The notes beneath the pieces are model-generated. The model saw only the letters and a program-made list of their open reading frames with translations, was not told the DNA's origin and did no database searches. Of a DNA stretch of 64,000 nt, positions 20,411 to 30,659 are shown one piece after another. Each line of letters starts with the position of its first letter. The first letter of the stretch is position 1. Made by a program: the position numbers and the translations under genes. Source of the DNA: Boesenbergia rotunda (Eukaryota; Streptophyta; Magnoliopsida; Zingiberales; Zingiberaceae); the NCBI GenBank assembly GCA_024364735.1, contig JAGFNQ010004724.1:243096-307095 (forward strand), read 5' to 3'.

Positions 20411-23400
20411 GTGTTGGAACATAAAGATTTGGACCAATGGATGTTGGATAGCGGTTGCTCCAGACACATGACTGGAGATAAATTGAAATTCACCAAACTC
20501 AAGTTCAAGAACCTAGGCTCAGTGGCATTTGGGAACAATGTTACACTCAAGGTAATTGGGTCAGGTAATATTGAACTTAAATCTGACTTTGTTATTAAGA
20601 AAGTACTTTTGGTTGAAAACTTCAATTTTAACTTGCTTAGTATAAGTCACTTATGTGATTCTGGTTATATAGTCACCTTAAACAATTCTAACTGTCTGAT
20701 TAGAAATGTACAAGACTTAGAAATCATGCTTAAGGGCACTAGGAAAAATAATGTATACACTATAAACCTTCCCCTAGTATCTAAATGTATGTTAACACAG
20801 TTAGAACAATCAAATCTCTGGCATAGGAGACTAGGTCACACTAACCTAAGAATTATTTCAAAAATCACCAAACATGGCCTAATTAAAGGTATTCCTATAA
20901 TTAAAAATCATGAAAACCTAATATGTGAATCATGTAATTAAGGTAAACAAACCAGATCTAATCACAAACTAATTCAATCTGATCTAACTCAAACCACACT
21001 TGAGATCCTGCACCTTGACCTATTTGATTCACATGGAGCCAAGTCACTAAGCGGAAACCGGTACTGCTTAGTAATAGTTGATGATTACTTAAGGTTTACC
21101 TAGGTTAGGTTTCTAAAGACCAAATATGAAACCCTAAACCTTTTTAATGAATTCTGTAAGTTAATTGAAACGATGCTAAAATCAAAAGACTTAGGAGTGA
21201 CCACGGGGGAGAATTTAAAAATCAACGGTTCGAGGAATTCTGTAAGGTAAATGGGTATTTACATGAATTTTCATGTCCTAGAACCCCCAACAAAATGGGA
21301 TAGTCGAAAGAAAAAATAGAACTTTACAGGAAGCCGCTAGGGCTATGCTCAATGAATTTAACTTAGCCAACCAATATTGGGCAGAAGCAATTAATACGGC
21401 TTGCTACATCCAAAATAGGGTCTTGATTAACAAGCGACACAACAAAACACCCTATGAACTATATTACTATAGACTTCCAAATCTACACTACCTAAAGGTC
21501 ATTGGATGTAAAGTCCATATCCTAAACACCAAAGACTACTTAGGAAAATTTCAGTCTAAGACAACCCCAGGCATCTTCCTAGGATATTCAACCACAAGTA
21601 GAGCCTATAGGGTTTACAACAAACAAACTAAGAAAATTGAAGAAACAACAAACTTAATATTTGATGAAGAAATCAACTCAACATCTGATAATCCAGACCT
21701 AACGTCATCAAATTCTGATCAAGAAATTAATGAACAAACTGTTGAACCTTTAATTGAACCCTTAAATGAACTAACTATTGAACCAACCACTGAGTCAAAT
21801 CAACCAACTGTTGACCCAATAATTGAACCAGCTTAAAGAGTTGAATCAAATAGTGAACCAAACCGACCAGCCGGACCTAAGGCCGAACCAAGTTCTAGAA
21901 AAATCAAGAAACCCAGACTCAATCATCCAACCGATCAAATTGTGGGTGATCCAACTCTAGGAGTCAAAACTAGGTCTTCCTATAGAAACCTTAGTCAGAT
22001 AGCCATGATCTCAAAAATTGAACCCAAGACTATAGAGGAAGCCCTACCTGATCTTGATTGGATCATAGCTATGCAAGAAGAGCTAGCCCAATTCGAAAGA
22101 AACCAAGTCTGGGAATTAGTGCCTAAACCTGAGGGCAAATCCGTCATTGACACTAAGTGGGTTTTCAGGAATAAGTTAAATGATCAAGGAGAAATAGTCA
22201 GAAATAAAGCCCGCTTAGTAGCGAAAGGATTCACCCAAGTAGAAGGGTTAGATTATGACGAAACCTATGCCCCAGTAGCTAGACTTGAGTCCATTAGGAT
22301 GTTATTAGCCTTTGCATCCCATAAAGGATTCAAACTATACCAAATGGATGTAAAGTCATCCTTTCTAAATGGATTCATTAAGGAAGAAGTTTATGTAGGA
22401 CAACCCCCCAGATTTGAGGACTTAGAAAGACCTGACCACGTTTACAAACTTACTAAAGCACTATATGGACTAAAACAAGCACCTAGGGCCTGGTATGAAC
22501 GCCTATCAACTTACTTAAGTTTTAAAGAATTTAAACAAGGTTAAATTGACTCATCCCTATTTATTAAAACCTTAGGAAAAGATCTATTTATTGCCCAAAT
22601 CTACGTAGATGACATAATCTTTGGGTCCACCAACTCAAACTTTCTAAAAGAATTCGTGAAAATAATGAAAAATGAGTTTGAAATGAGTTTAGTTGGTGAG
22701 CTCAATTTCTTTCTAGGTTTACAAATCAAACAAACTAGAGATGGAAACTATATCCATCAATTTAAATATGCTAAAGAATTAATAAAGAAATTTAAAATGG
22801 ATAACTCTAAAAGCATAAGTACTCCCATGGCCACAAATGTAAAAATAGATAGTGACCCTGATGAAAAACCAGTAGACCTTAAACTCTATAGAAGCATGAT
22901 AGGAAGTCAACTGTACCTTACAGCCAGCAGACCTGATATCCTTTTTTCTGTAGGAATGTGTGCTAGATACCAAACATGTGCTAAGGAAACGCACTTAGCA
23001 GCCCTAAAAAGATACTAAGATATGTTAAGGGCACCCTAAATGTAGGGAGTTGGTATCCTAGGATTTCAACTTTTGATTTGTTAGGATACTCAGATTTTGA
23101 CTACGCTGGTTGTAAATTAGATAGAAAGAGCACAAGTGGAAGCTGCTAACTGTTAGGAAATAGTCTAGTAAGTTGGTGCAGCAGAAAACAACACTGTGTA
23201 GCTTTATCCACAACTGAAGCTGAGTATGTAGCCTTAGGAGAGTGTGTAGCACAACTTTTATGGATGATGCACACTCTTAAGGACTTCCAGCTCAACTACA
23301 CCTAAACTCAGGTTTTCATTGACAACATAAGCTCAATTAATCTAACTAAAAATCCAATCCAACATTCCAGAACTAAACACATAGAAGTTAAACATCACTT

Positions 23401-23545
23401 TGTAAGAGACCATGTAGCCAGGGGTGAGATAGTCCTTAAGTATGTAGATTCTAAATCTAACTTAGCCGACATATTCACTAAACCCCTACCTGAGTCTGAG
23501 TTCAGCTCACTAAGAAGGCAGTTAGGATTGTGCTCAGTAGAATAG
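20411..23545 (+). pseudogene. Element D pol (PR-IN-RT-RNase H), broken
   Basis: Copia domain order: protease with LDSGCSRHMTGD (about 20440), GAG-pre-integrase LWHRRLGHTNL, integrase core fragments, RT with KWVFRNKL, DETYAPVARLES, YQMDVKSSFLNG and catalytic YVDD (22602-22613), and RNase H ending TTEAEY and FTKPLPESE. Stop at 23543-23545. It is interrupted by stops and indels: CAA to TAA at 20939, a TGG to TAG near 21101, indels around 21080-21300 in integrase, a stop near 22543, and a lost base near 23016. Compared with E, several stops are C-to-T or G-to-A changes. Autonomous members make cDNA in virus-like particles and insert it in the nucleus; this copy cannot. Confidence 0.9.
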
Positions 23546-24849
23546 GTTAACTCTACTTTTGATTTTCTTACTGCTTTACTTGATTTAAAAATCAGTTTCT
23601 AAAAGAATTTGAAAAACTGTTTTACTTAATTTCAAAATCAGTTTTTTGTTGTCTTGCAAATTTTTCGACTTAGTTTTATTTCAAAACTACCCCCTTTCAA
23701 AACTAGGGTTTTTTTTCAAAAATGGACTTAGCCTAGGCCCTAACCCTAGAACTGCATGCACCTATAGATTTAGAAGCCAGCATCTCACAAGCACCTTAGG
23801 ATACTATTGATTGATAACTTAGAAAGGGTTGAGATGCTTAGGTATTTGCCTTAATTCAAGATGCTTTAAGTCAGTGCATCTGCAGTAATTGGGGCACTAA
23901 ATACAACTTACACAGTAATCAAGTTAAGTGTCAAGTTTAGAAAATCTAACTTGAACAGAACACTTAACTTGACTAACCCTAGCGAAAACTACTATTTATA
24001 ACAGTTAGTAAGTAGCTAATTGGGTTAGACAGGTCCCTAAAGAGGAAAATGAAACTGATTTGGTTTAATTCTCATCATGAATTGGTTCAGTACAGCAAAA
24101 TCATGCAAGTTATTTTCCTTTATGCAATTTAATTATTCTGTTTCTGCTATATTTATTTGTGTTTGATATATGGCAAAGGGGGAGAGATAGGAAAGGAGAG
24201 AGTTTAAATTTTTTTAAGAATTTCTTCAACTCTCAAAATTTCAAACTCTATCCTTTATTCAAAAAGTACTTAATTAAATTTTTCAAAAGTACTAAGTTTT
24301 TTCTAAGTACTTAAGTTTTTCAAACTTTTTTAAGTACTTCAGTCTTTCAAAACTGTTATAAGTACTTAAGTTTTTTTAAAACTTCTCTAAGTACTTAAGT
24401 TTTTCAAAACTTTTCTAAGTACTTAAGTTTTTCAAAACTTCCCTAAGTACTTAAGTTTACCTAAGCACTTATGTTTTTCAAATTTCACTAAGTACTTTAA
24501 AACTTAAAAGTTTTCAAAACTTTTTTTGAGTACTTTAAACTTAGGGCGTCAAAATTTTCCTTAGTACTCAAACTTAAGCTTTCAGAATCCTTCTTAAGTT
24601 TTCTAAGTATTTAAACCTAAAAATTCTACAAGTTCTCCAAAATAGACAACCAAAATTAATTTCTGTTGAAAATTATTCTAAGTAAAAATCCATCCTTAAA
24701 CTTAGAATTTATTTTCAAGAACCCCACGAAGTTTTGAAAAATCTAGGGGGAGATTCCTTCCAGGGGGAGGGAACAAAATTTAATTCTTACTTACTCTGAT
24801 TAACTTAACTTTTTTGAACCAGGGTTGCCATAAATCAAAAAGGGGGGAT
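23546..24849 (+). other. Element D non-coding 3' interior
   Basis: Non-coding sequence between pol and the polypurine tract, partly conserved with E (for example near 23755-23990). From about 24265 to 24540 it holds direct repeats of about 28 bp built around AAGTACTTAAG. The interval ends with the polypurine tract AAAAAGGGGGGAT, just before the LTR at 24850. Confidence 0.75.
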
Positions 24850-24960
24850 TGTTGGTGCAGAATGCACCCAATTCGAACCTGAGTTTTGATAATGGCAAAA
24901 GGGTTCAAAAGTTAAGTCTCATTTGTTATCTAACATGTTACTCAAGTGTGCAGGAAAAGT

Positions 24961-25262
24961 CCTAGCGAAGGACTGCTAGGCACTGGCGAAGGAATGCCAG
25001 GGTAAAAAGTCCTAGCGAAGGACTGCTAGGCACTGGCGAAAGAATGCCAGGGGACTAAAGTCCTAGTGAAGGACTGCTAGGCACTAGCGAAGGAATGCCA
25101 GGGTACTGAAGCCCTAGCGAAGGACTGCTAGGCACCAGGCGAAGGACAGCTTGGGACTGAAGACCTAGCGAAGGACTGCTATGCACCGGGCGAAGGACAG
25201 CTTGGTATCCAAGACCTGGCGACGGACCGCTAGGCAAAAGTCCAATCGGAGGAACCGGTTGG
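24961..25262. repeat. Hairpin array in D 3' LTR
   Basis: About 12 successive short inverted repeats with a purine-rich loop: CCTAGC-GAAGGACT-GCTAGG alternates with CTGGC-GAAGGAAT-GCCAG, and the array ends with CCAATCGG-AGGAA-CCGGTTGG. Stems differ between units yet mostly stay complementary. Confidence 0.85.
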
Positions 25263-25868
25263 CATCAGGTAAATTCTCTCGAGAGGAGTAGGTGAGGACG
25301 CGTTCCCCGTCGAGGGAACAGTAGGCATCGGTTCGACCTAGGGCTCTATTTGGGAGGCCCAAAGTCAGAACCAAGACAGCTAAGGCTGTATAAACTAACA
25401 TCTTATTTCTTTATGGTGTTTTGGACTAACCCTGGATGCAGGACCGAAGAAATGAGTGTCTGCAGCTCTGAGAGCCTCAAAGGAGTGAGGCAGCAGCTGA
25501 CCAGGGTGCCCGGAGGGTCTCGGGCGCCCCCAAGGTGAACACAAAACACATGAAGCAAAGGCAGACTTCGACAGTTCATGGGCGGAGCGCCCCCGTGCTC
25601 CCGGGCGCCCCCCATGCTCCCGGGCGCCCCCAGCGTCCCGGGCGCCCCCAGCGTCCCGGGCGCCCCCAGTTGAAGCTAACGAAGCAGAACCCAGTGAAGC
25701 CAACGGATAAGAGGAGACCTGGTCAACCCGGGCGCCCCTAGCGTTGCGGGCTCCCCCGTCAAAGCCTGATCCCGTGTTTTAAGGGATCAGAGCTGACCGA
25801 GACGGAAGCGGATTGGCTGACACGTGGGGGGGGGGGGCGCCCCCGACGTTCCGGGCGCCCCCAGGGGC

Positions 25869-25876
25869 TATAAAAG
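25869..25876 (+). promoter_or_regulatory. TATA box of D 3' LTR
   Basis: TATAAAAG immediately after the last GGGCGCC unit. Confidence 0.75.
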
Positions 25877-26279
25877 GGCTCTCTACCCTAAGGCTTCAAA
25901 CAACACTTCTTCCAATGCCAACTTGCTCTTCGACTCAAAGCGCTCTGCTTCGGGAACCTTCCACTCACGACTCAAGCGCCTACGACGTCCATCTGTGCCG
26001 AAGTATAAACTACACCGGACGTTGGTAACGAAGAGCTATTTTCTTTCAGTTTACTATACTACAATTGTACAACTCTTGTAAACTGTTTTTGCGCACTTAT
26101 AGAATTGCCTGCAGAAAACGATCAACGACCGTGGGCCTTGGAGTAGGAGTCGACCTAGGCTCCGAACCAAGTAAAACTACCTGTGTTCGCGATTGTTTTT
26201 ATTCCGCTGCGTACTTGCTCTAGTTTTTATCCGAAATGCATTTAACGATATTCAACCCCCCTCTATCGTTTCTCTCGAT

Positions 26280-27826
26280 CTTAAATTGTTGTCCAATCCT
26301 AGCTGTCTTTTCAACTGCTAGCACCTTTTTTTGAAGGTGGTCACTAGTTAGCTTAGGTTCTTCAAATCGGACAGTCTTGCCCTTGGACTTGGCGGCAATT
26401 GGGGAAAGAAGGATGGGTTGGCTTTCCAACTGCTTGGTTGGTTTCTTGGACTCCTTGGGTAGCTCGGCATTAAGAGTCAATCCTCGGGGATCTCCTTCAG
26501 GCTGCACGGCGTCTTCAGGCCCCTCTGCAGTTGGGGATAATCCCTTTCGACGTTTAGATAGGGGAATAATATCCTCTTCGTATTTAGGGGCAGTGGCATA
26601 TGCCCGACCTGATTGGAGTTTGCGCTTCGAAGGGGTGGAAGTTGGTTCTTGCCTCTTGGTGTCGGCTGGTAATTCAATCTCCTCCCCCTCCTTGGACCGT
26701 AGGAGAAGCTGTCTTCGCCTAGATGGTGGGGAGCTAGCTTCTCGAGCCGGGTTGATTTCAGGTAGGGTAACCAGTGCCGATTGGGTACTGGTCTCTCCTA
26801 TAGCTGATAGCTCGGAGGAGGGGCTTGGCTCTCAAGTAGTCGATAACTCCACGGGGATATGCTCCTGAGTATGAGTCCTCTCGGATTCTCCATTGAACTC
26901 GGAAGGAGGGTCTCCCAAGATGTGGGGAGGAGTTAATAACTTTTCCTCAGCTAGCTCCCATATTAGCAATGTGCTCATTGATCGTGTGAGCATGGTGGCT
27001 TCTGCAAAAAGTTAAAGAAACATCAGTTATTATAAACAAACATTAATAAAGATAAAGGGCTTACTGAGGTCGTGGTCGAGGTTGGTAGCCTTGGGGATAA
27101 TCCTGACTCAATACAAGAGCCCTTCACATTGGACCATGTTGGGGCCATGGAACTCCATCCCACTAAGTATTCCTTTGGCTTGCTAGTACCCCTGATCATG
27201 CTGAGTGTCACCTAACTTCGGGATAGGGGATAGTTCGTCCAACCAGCAGGTCGGGGAAAAAGGGTTCTCGGAAGGTCTGATAAAAAAGAATTTATCCTTT
27301 CATCCCTTATGTGAGGACGGAAGGTTGCCTATGAACTTATGGCCAGCTTGGGCCATGAAGTTAAAGGCCCCTCTGGATGCGAGGTTTGGGAGAAAAAAAT
27401 AATGGAAAAAGCGAGGAGTCAGAGGTATCCTAAACAACTTGAATAGAATGACCACCCCGCTTATCTAAGCAAAGGCATTCAAGGTCATTTGTTGGAGAAA
27501 AATGTCAAAATTGTGGGATGTAGACATAAAGAAAGGAGGGATCGGAAAGAGGAGACCAAACTCTACTTGGGCTAAGAAGAAGGTGTAAAACCCTAAAGGA
27601 GGTTCTAGGGGAGATTGATCAATCCTGGGTGCCTGGACTTCGAATCTTCGGGAATGTCGTAAGCTTCACAGACGGTTTGCAAACCTTCGGGCTTAACCTT
27701 AGAGAATATCGTCTCATACCAGTCCAGCTGGTAGACCTGCCATTTTTCTTTCCCTGAGTTTCCCCCATTGTCGTTCTTTCCTATATCACTTCCTTTCTTT
27801 CCTTCTTCTTTCCCACTCTTTCCCAT
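26280..27826 (-). pseudogene. Antisense ORF of a Tat-like Ty3 element (Transposase_28-like), degenerate
   Basis: The minus strand starts MGKSGKEEGKK at 27826 and contains WYETIFSKVKPEGLQTVCEAYDIPED, resembling the N-terminus of 'putative gypsy type transposon' proteins (PF04195). Further parts with stops follow, then a probable short intron (27064-27002, GTAAGCCC...TTTGCAG), then a Pro/Ser/Lys-rich region (26880-26280). It is broken by several stops and frame changes. Its 3' end is cut at the junction with element D, so the terminal reading of the longest ORF runs artificially into D's LTR. A minus-strand TATA box lies at 28002-28009. It lies antisense to the LTR at 28437, as in known Tat-lineage elements with extra ORFs before the 3' LTR. 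The function of such ORFs is unknown. Confidence 0.6.
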
Positions 27827-28001
27827 GATTCTATGGCTAAGGAAGAAGACTAAGAGAGAGGTATGGACGATCAAGGATGAAGAAGAAGAGGACGATGACC
27901 TGACAAAACTTTCACGGAAAAAGATTTCAACAACGGAAGATGTGGTGTGCAAGCTCCGATTGTCGGCGGTGAAAATGAGCAGAGGATGATTTCCTCACCA
28001 C

Positions 28002-28009
28002 CTTTTATA
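28002..28009 (-). promoter_or_regulatory. TATA box upstream of the antisense ORF
   Basis: TATAAAAG on the minus strand about 175 bp before the antisense ATG (27826), suggesting an own promoter independent of the LTR. Confidence 0.6.
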
Positions 28010-28436
28010 GGAAGACCACAATAACACAGAACAGATAGATGCAGGACACATGGACGAAGAGCGATCATGGATTTCGAAAGCCTGCACCTCACTATAGCCA
28101 CAGGTTAGTATGCCTTGCCTAGCGAGTCGAGTAAAGGACGCTTCAGGGAGATCATGCCACGTGGCGCCAGTCCATTCTCAAAGGTGATCTCCCATCATTA
28201 ATATGCCCCGTGCGTTCTTAATAAGTGATTGAGAGCCATCAATCATAATGCATCGAAACTCACAAAACTCTTGGGGCTAAGTGATCTCCAGCCACAAATG
28301 CTTTGATTCCTCAGATCCATGAATAGTTAGTGTTGAAAAATATTGACGCTATTTCTTATTCATACTTCTCTCTCCCAAATCGCTACATGTCCAATTAGTC
28401 AAGCAATCTTCTATCGATTAAACTTAACGGGGGGCT
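28010..28436. other. Promoter side of the antisense ORF; polypurine tract of the Tat-like element
   Basis: Non-coding, about 430 bp. It ends on the plus strand with a polypurine-like AACGGGGGGCT directly before the LTR start at 28437. Confidence 0.5.
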
Positions 28437-28516
28437 TGTGATTTGGAAATTAGCCAGAGGCAGACATGTGGCGCACAGAGGCTACGTGACATGACTATAA
28501 TGGCAGAGAAAGAAGT

Positions 28517-28655
28517 GCCCGAGACCACCTTGGGAGAGGAGCGCCCGAGGCTAACTCGGGAGAGAAGTGCCTGAGGTTCTCGGAAGATAAGTTCCCGAGG
28601 TCATCTCGGAAGAGAAAGGCCCGAGTCCATCTCGGGAGAGAAATGCCCGGGCCGA
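28517..28655. repeat. CCCGAG/CTCGGG inverted-repeat array
   Basis: Four to five units of about 33 bp, each with CCCGAG and CTCGGG arms separated by about 8 bp, followed by 'agagaa'. Some units have single-base arm changes. Confidence 0.8.
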
Positions 28656-29029
28656 GGCAACACATCCAAGGCTGACATGGGAAGTTCACCCCTAGTGGGA
28701 GATCTCAGTTGGAAAATGTCTGAGAGCTCAGCCGAATGTTAGACTTCAGTTAGCCTATCACTCGGGATCTCATTCACGGAGTCCCTAAACACCTTTGGAG
28801 TACTGGCAGAGCCTTAATGACGAAAAGGGAGAACAATCTGGAATGACAATGGTAAACTTAATATGTACAACGGTAGTTACCAGCGCCCCCTTGCGTATAA
28901 TAGATGGCAAACAGTTACCAGCACCACCCTTACGTATAACAACTGGCAGGAAGTTACGACCCGTAACGTATGGAAACAGGGGAGGTGGTTACAATACCGT
29001 CTTAGTGCTCGAGGGAGAGGGAAAGCGAC

Positions 29030-29037
29030 TATATAAG
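29030..29037 (+). promoter_or_regulatory. TATA box of LTR J
   Basis: TATATAAG, about 375 bp downstream of the inverted-repeat array, before the presumed R region. Confidence 0.65.
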
Positions 29038-29284
29038 GTGCTAAGGTACCTAGGTAACGGGCTTTGAATTCTCTGGACTTTGGAGACAAATTGCTTTTCG
29101 ACTTTTCTCCTATTTTGAAGGGCTTTCTGACATAAGCATCAGAGAGGACTCCGTCGAAACTCCTTTCAACGTGTCTCTTTAACGCTCGTGTTAACCACGC
29201 AAGCACCTAGGCTGACACACCCTTTGTCGTCACCTAAGGCCGTACTACCGGGACCTGTCGTCCATGTCGTTTACTTTCGGAACA

Positions 29285-29920
29285 AGAGGTTTTTTAATGA
29301 CATGTGTCAATCAATAATTTTTGACAATCACTGACTTTTTTCCTTCCATTTTTGATGGTTGCTAGACCCTAGCTAGTCATGGAAAATAATGTCTTGTTAG
29401 TAATAATAATTAGGGATGATAATTCCCTATGAATATGATGAAGAATTTGATATTCAATTCGAATAAAAGAGGATATGGAAAAATTGTTTAGATTTGATTA
29501 AATAATCAAATAATTGGGTATATGTATTCAGGTATAGAGACAGATCTAGTAGAATTTTACTCATATTCAACTCGAATACTCATTTAATTATATATATATA
29601 TATATTAAAAAAATGCTCAAAATCTACTAATTATTTTTATTAGTATTTAATATGTTTTTATTAAATTTGATTAAATTAAGAATAATTATTTTTTAAATTA
29701 TGTTTTTTATATGATTCTAATTCTAATATGTTTTTGTTAAATGATGATAGTTGGATGAGATGAAAAAAATTATTAGTATAGAACATGTCTAATCCTACGA
29801 TGGATATGGATATGAGGATGAATATTTGATCCCGATGGGTATGATGATGGAGATGAAAGTTAAAAACTTGATGAGACTGTGAATAAGGGTAAATATAATA
29901 AATGAGGATGTGGACATAGG
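29285..29920. other. AT-rich stretch, no gene
   Basis: About 640 bp of AT-rich sequence with a short TA run near 29589-29606. No coding or repeat structure is recognised. Confidence 0.5.
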
Positions 29921-30024
29921 CACTATAGGAAATATGTGATTTCGCGGTGACTTATTTTGTCGCTAACAAAAGGATTTTCATCGATAACAGAACATAGCGA
30001 CAATAAATACTTGCCACTAGCATT
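29921..30024 (+). mobile_element. CACTA-like transposon end, truncated
   Basis: Begins CACTATAGGAAATATGTGAT and has short subterminal motifs (TCGCGG, TGTCGC, TAGCGACA) of the kind found in plant CACTA (En/Spm) ends. The opposite end is not in the window: a Copia-type LTR begins at 30025. Only a remnant. Confidence 0.5.
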
Positions 30025-30659
30025 TGTTAGGATGTATACTAAAAGCTTTGCTTTTATATAGACATCTACATTTTGAAAGAGAATTACAAGATCACTGTTT
30101 GCATATTTATATTTGTATGTGCATATTATCTAATACTTTACATTGTAGATAACATAGTGTGTGGTGTCGCACAGAAGATCATGTTATCAGTTCCTTGTAG
30201 AGTATTAGTAGTGGCTCACAACCGAGATGGATTTGGACAAAACATCGGGATGGTTGTAGTGTAATTTGGTGTTGGTTTATCTTGACCATAGAATTACACT
30301 AGTGCACTTTATGTGTATTGAGCAGGACCGACATAGAAGTGATTCAATTTAGACTGACTTTATAATTGAATCAGACCTCAGTTATTATGGAGTACATGCT
30401 CTTAATCTCGATATAATAACGGGCACATATACTTAATATTTATTTCTTTGTTTACCAATGGACGAGATTTATTGATTAAATCGATAGGCCCGGTAAGTTG
30501 GAAAATAATATTATTTACATGGTGTGTCGTTGATTATAGAAGGAAACCGTGTCTTGGTGAGTCGGGTTGATGATGCCCCCTTGAGGAGCTCATAAGGTTC
30601 ATCATGTTAAATCCTGCATGTGGACTTGATTCGACATGATGATAAGGTTGAGTGGTACT
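30025..30659 (+). repeat. Tork-like Copia LTR, left part
   Basis: Starts TGTTAGGATGTATACTAAAA and runs to 30659, where element F begins. The continuation of the same LTR is found at 37882-37924 and again at 42965-about 44075. The assignment to a Tork-like Copia family is from general resemblance to long LTRs of that type. Confidence 0.6.
30655..30659. repeat. Target-site duplication GTACT, left (element F)
   Basis: GTACT before F. Its partner is at 37882-37886 and the joined host reads GTACTACTC. Confidence 0.8.

Larger units (their letters stand above)
19169..26279 (+). mobile_element. Element D: SIRE-type Copia element, gapped and degenerate
   Basis: It starts with LTR sequence TGTTGGTGCAGAC at 19169, enters a 977-bp N gap at 19306, resumes just before protease and carries broken pol to 23545, then a non-coding 3' interior, polypurine tract and 3' LTR (24850-26279). 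The family is the same as element E. The right end reads CTCTCGATC and then unrelated sequence, lacking the final CAACA seen in E, so the terminus is slightly truncated or mutated. No target duplication is visible. Confidence 0.8.
24850..26279 (+). repeat. 3' LTR of D
   Basis: 1430 bp, TGTTGGTGCAG...CTCTCGATC. In order: a hairpin at the very start (GGTGC-AGAAT-GCACC), the 'GAAGGA' hairpin array (24961-25262), GGGCGCC palindromes (about 25510-25861), TATAAAAG (25869-25876), the 'caacgaccgtgg' block and CACCCCCCTCTATCG-like U5. The final CAACA is missing. Confidence 0.85.
28437..29284 (+). repeat. 3' LTR of the Tat-like Ty3 element (J)
   Basis: About 848 bp, TGTGATTTGG...TTCGGAACA; the right end is approximate. 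U3 holds tandem CCCGAG-(8 bp)-CTCGGG inverted repeats (about 28517-28655) and a TATA box (29030-29037) follows. No target duplication can be tested because the 5' end of the element is absent. Confidence 0.6.

Noticed and set aside
24961..25262. Regular repeats considered as a CRISPR array
   Set aside because: The DNA is a plant LTR; there are no unique spacers, and the units are hairpins within U3.
25395..25703. Gly/Ala/Arg-rich minus ORFs in the D LTR (and 49286-49676 in E)
   Set aside because: They are products of the GGGCGCC repeats, without start context or conservation as protein.
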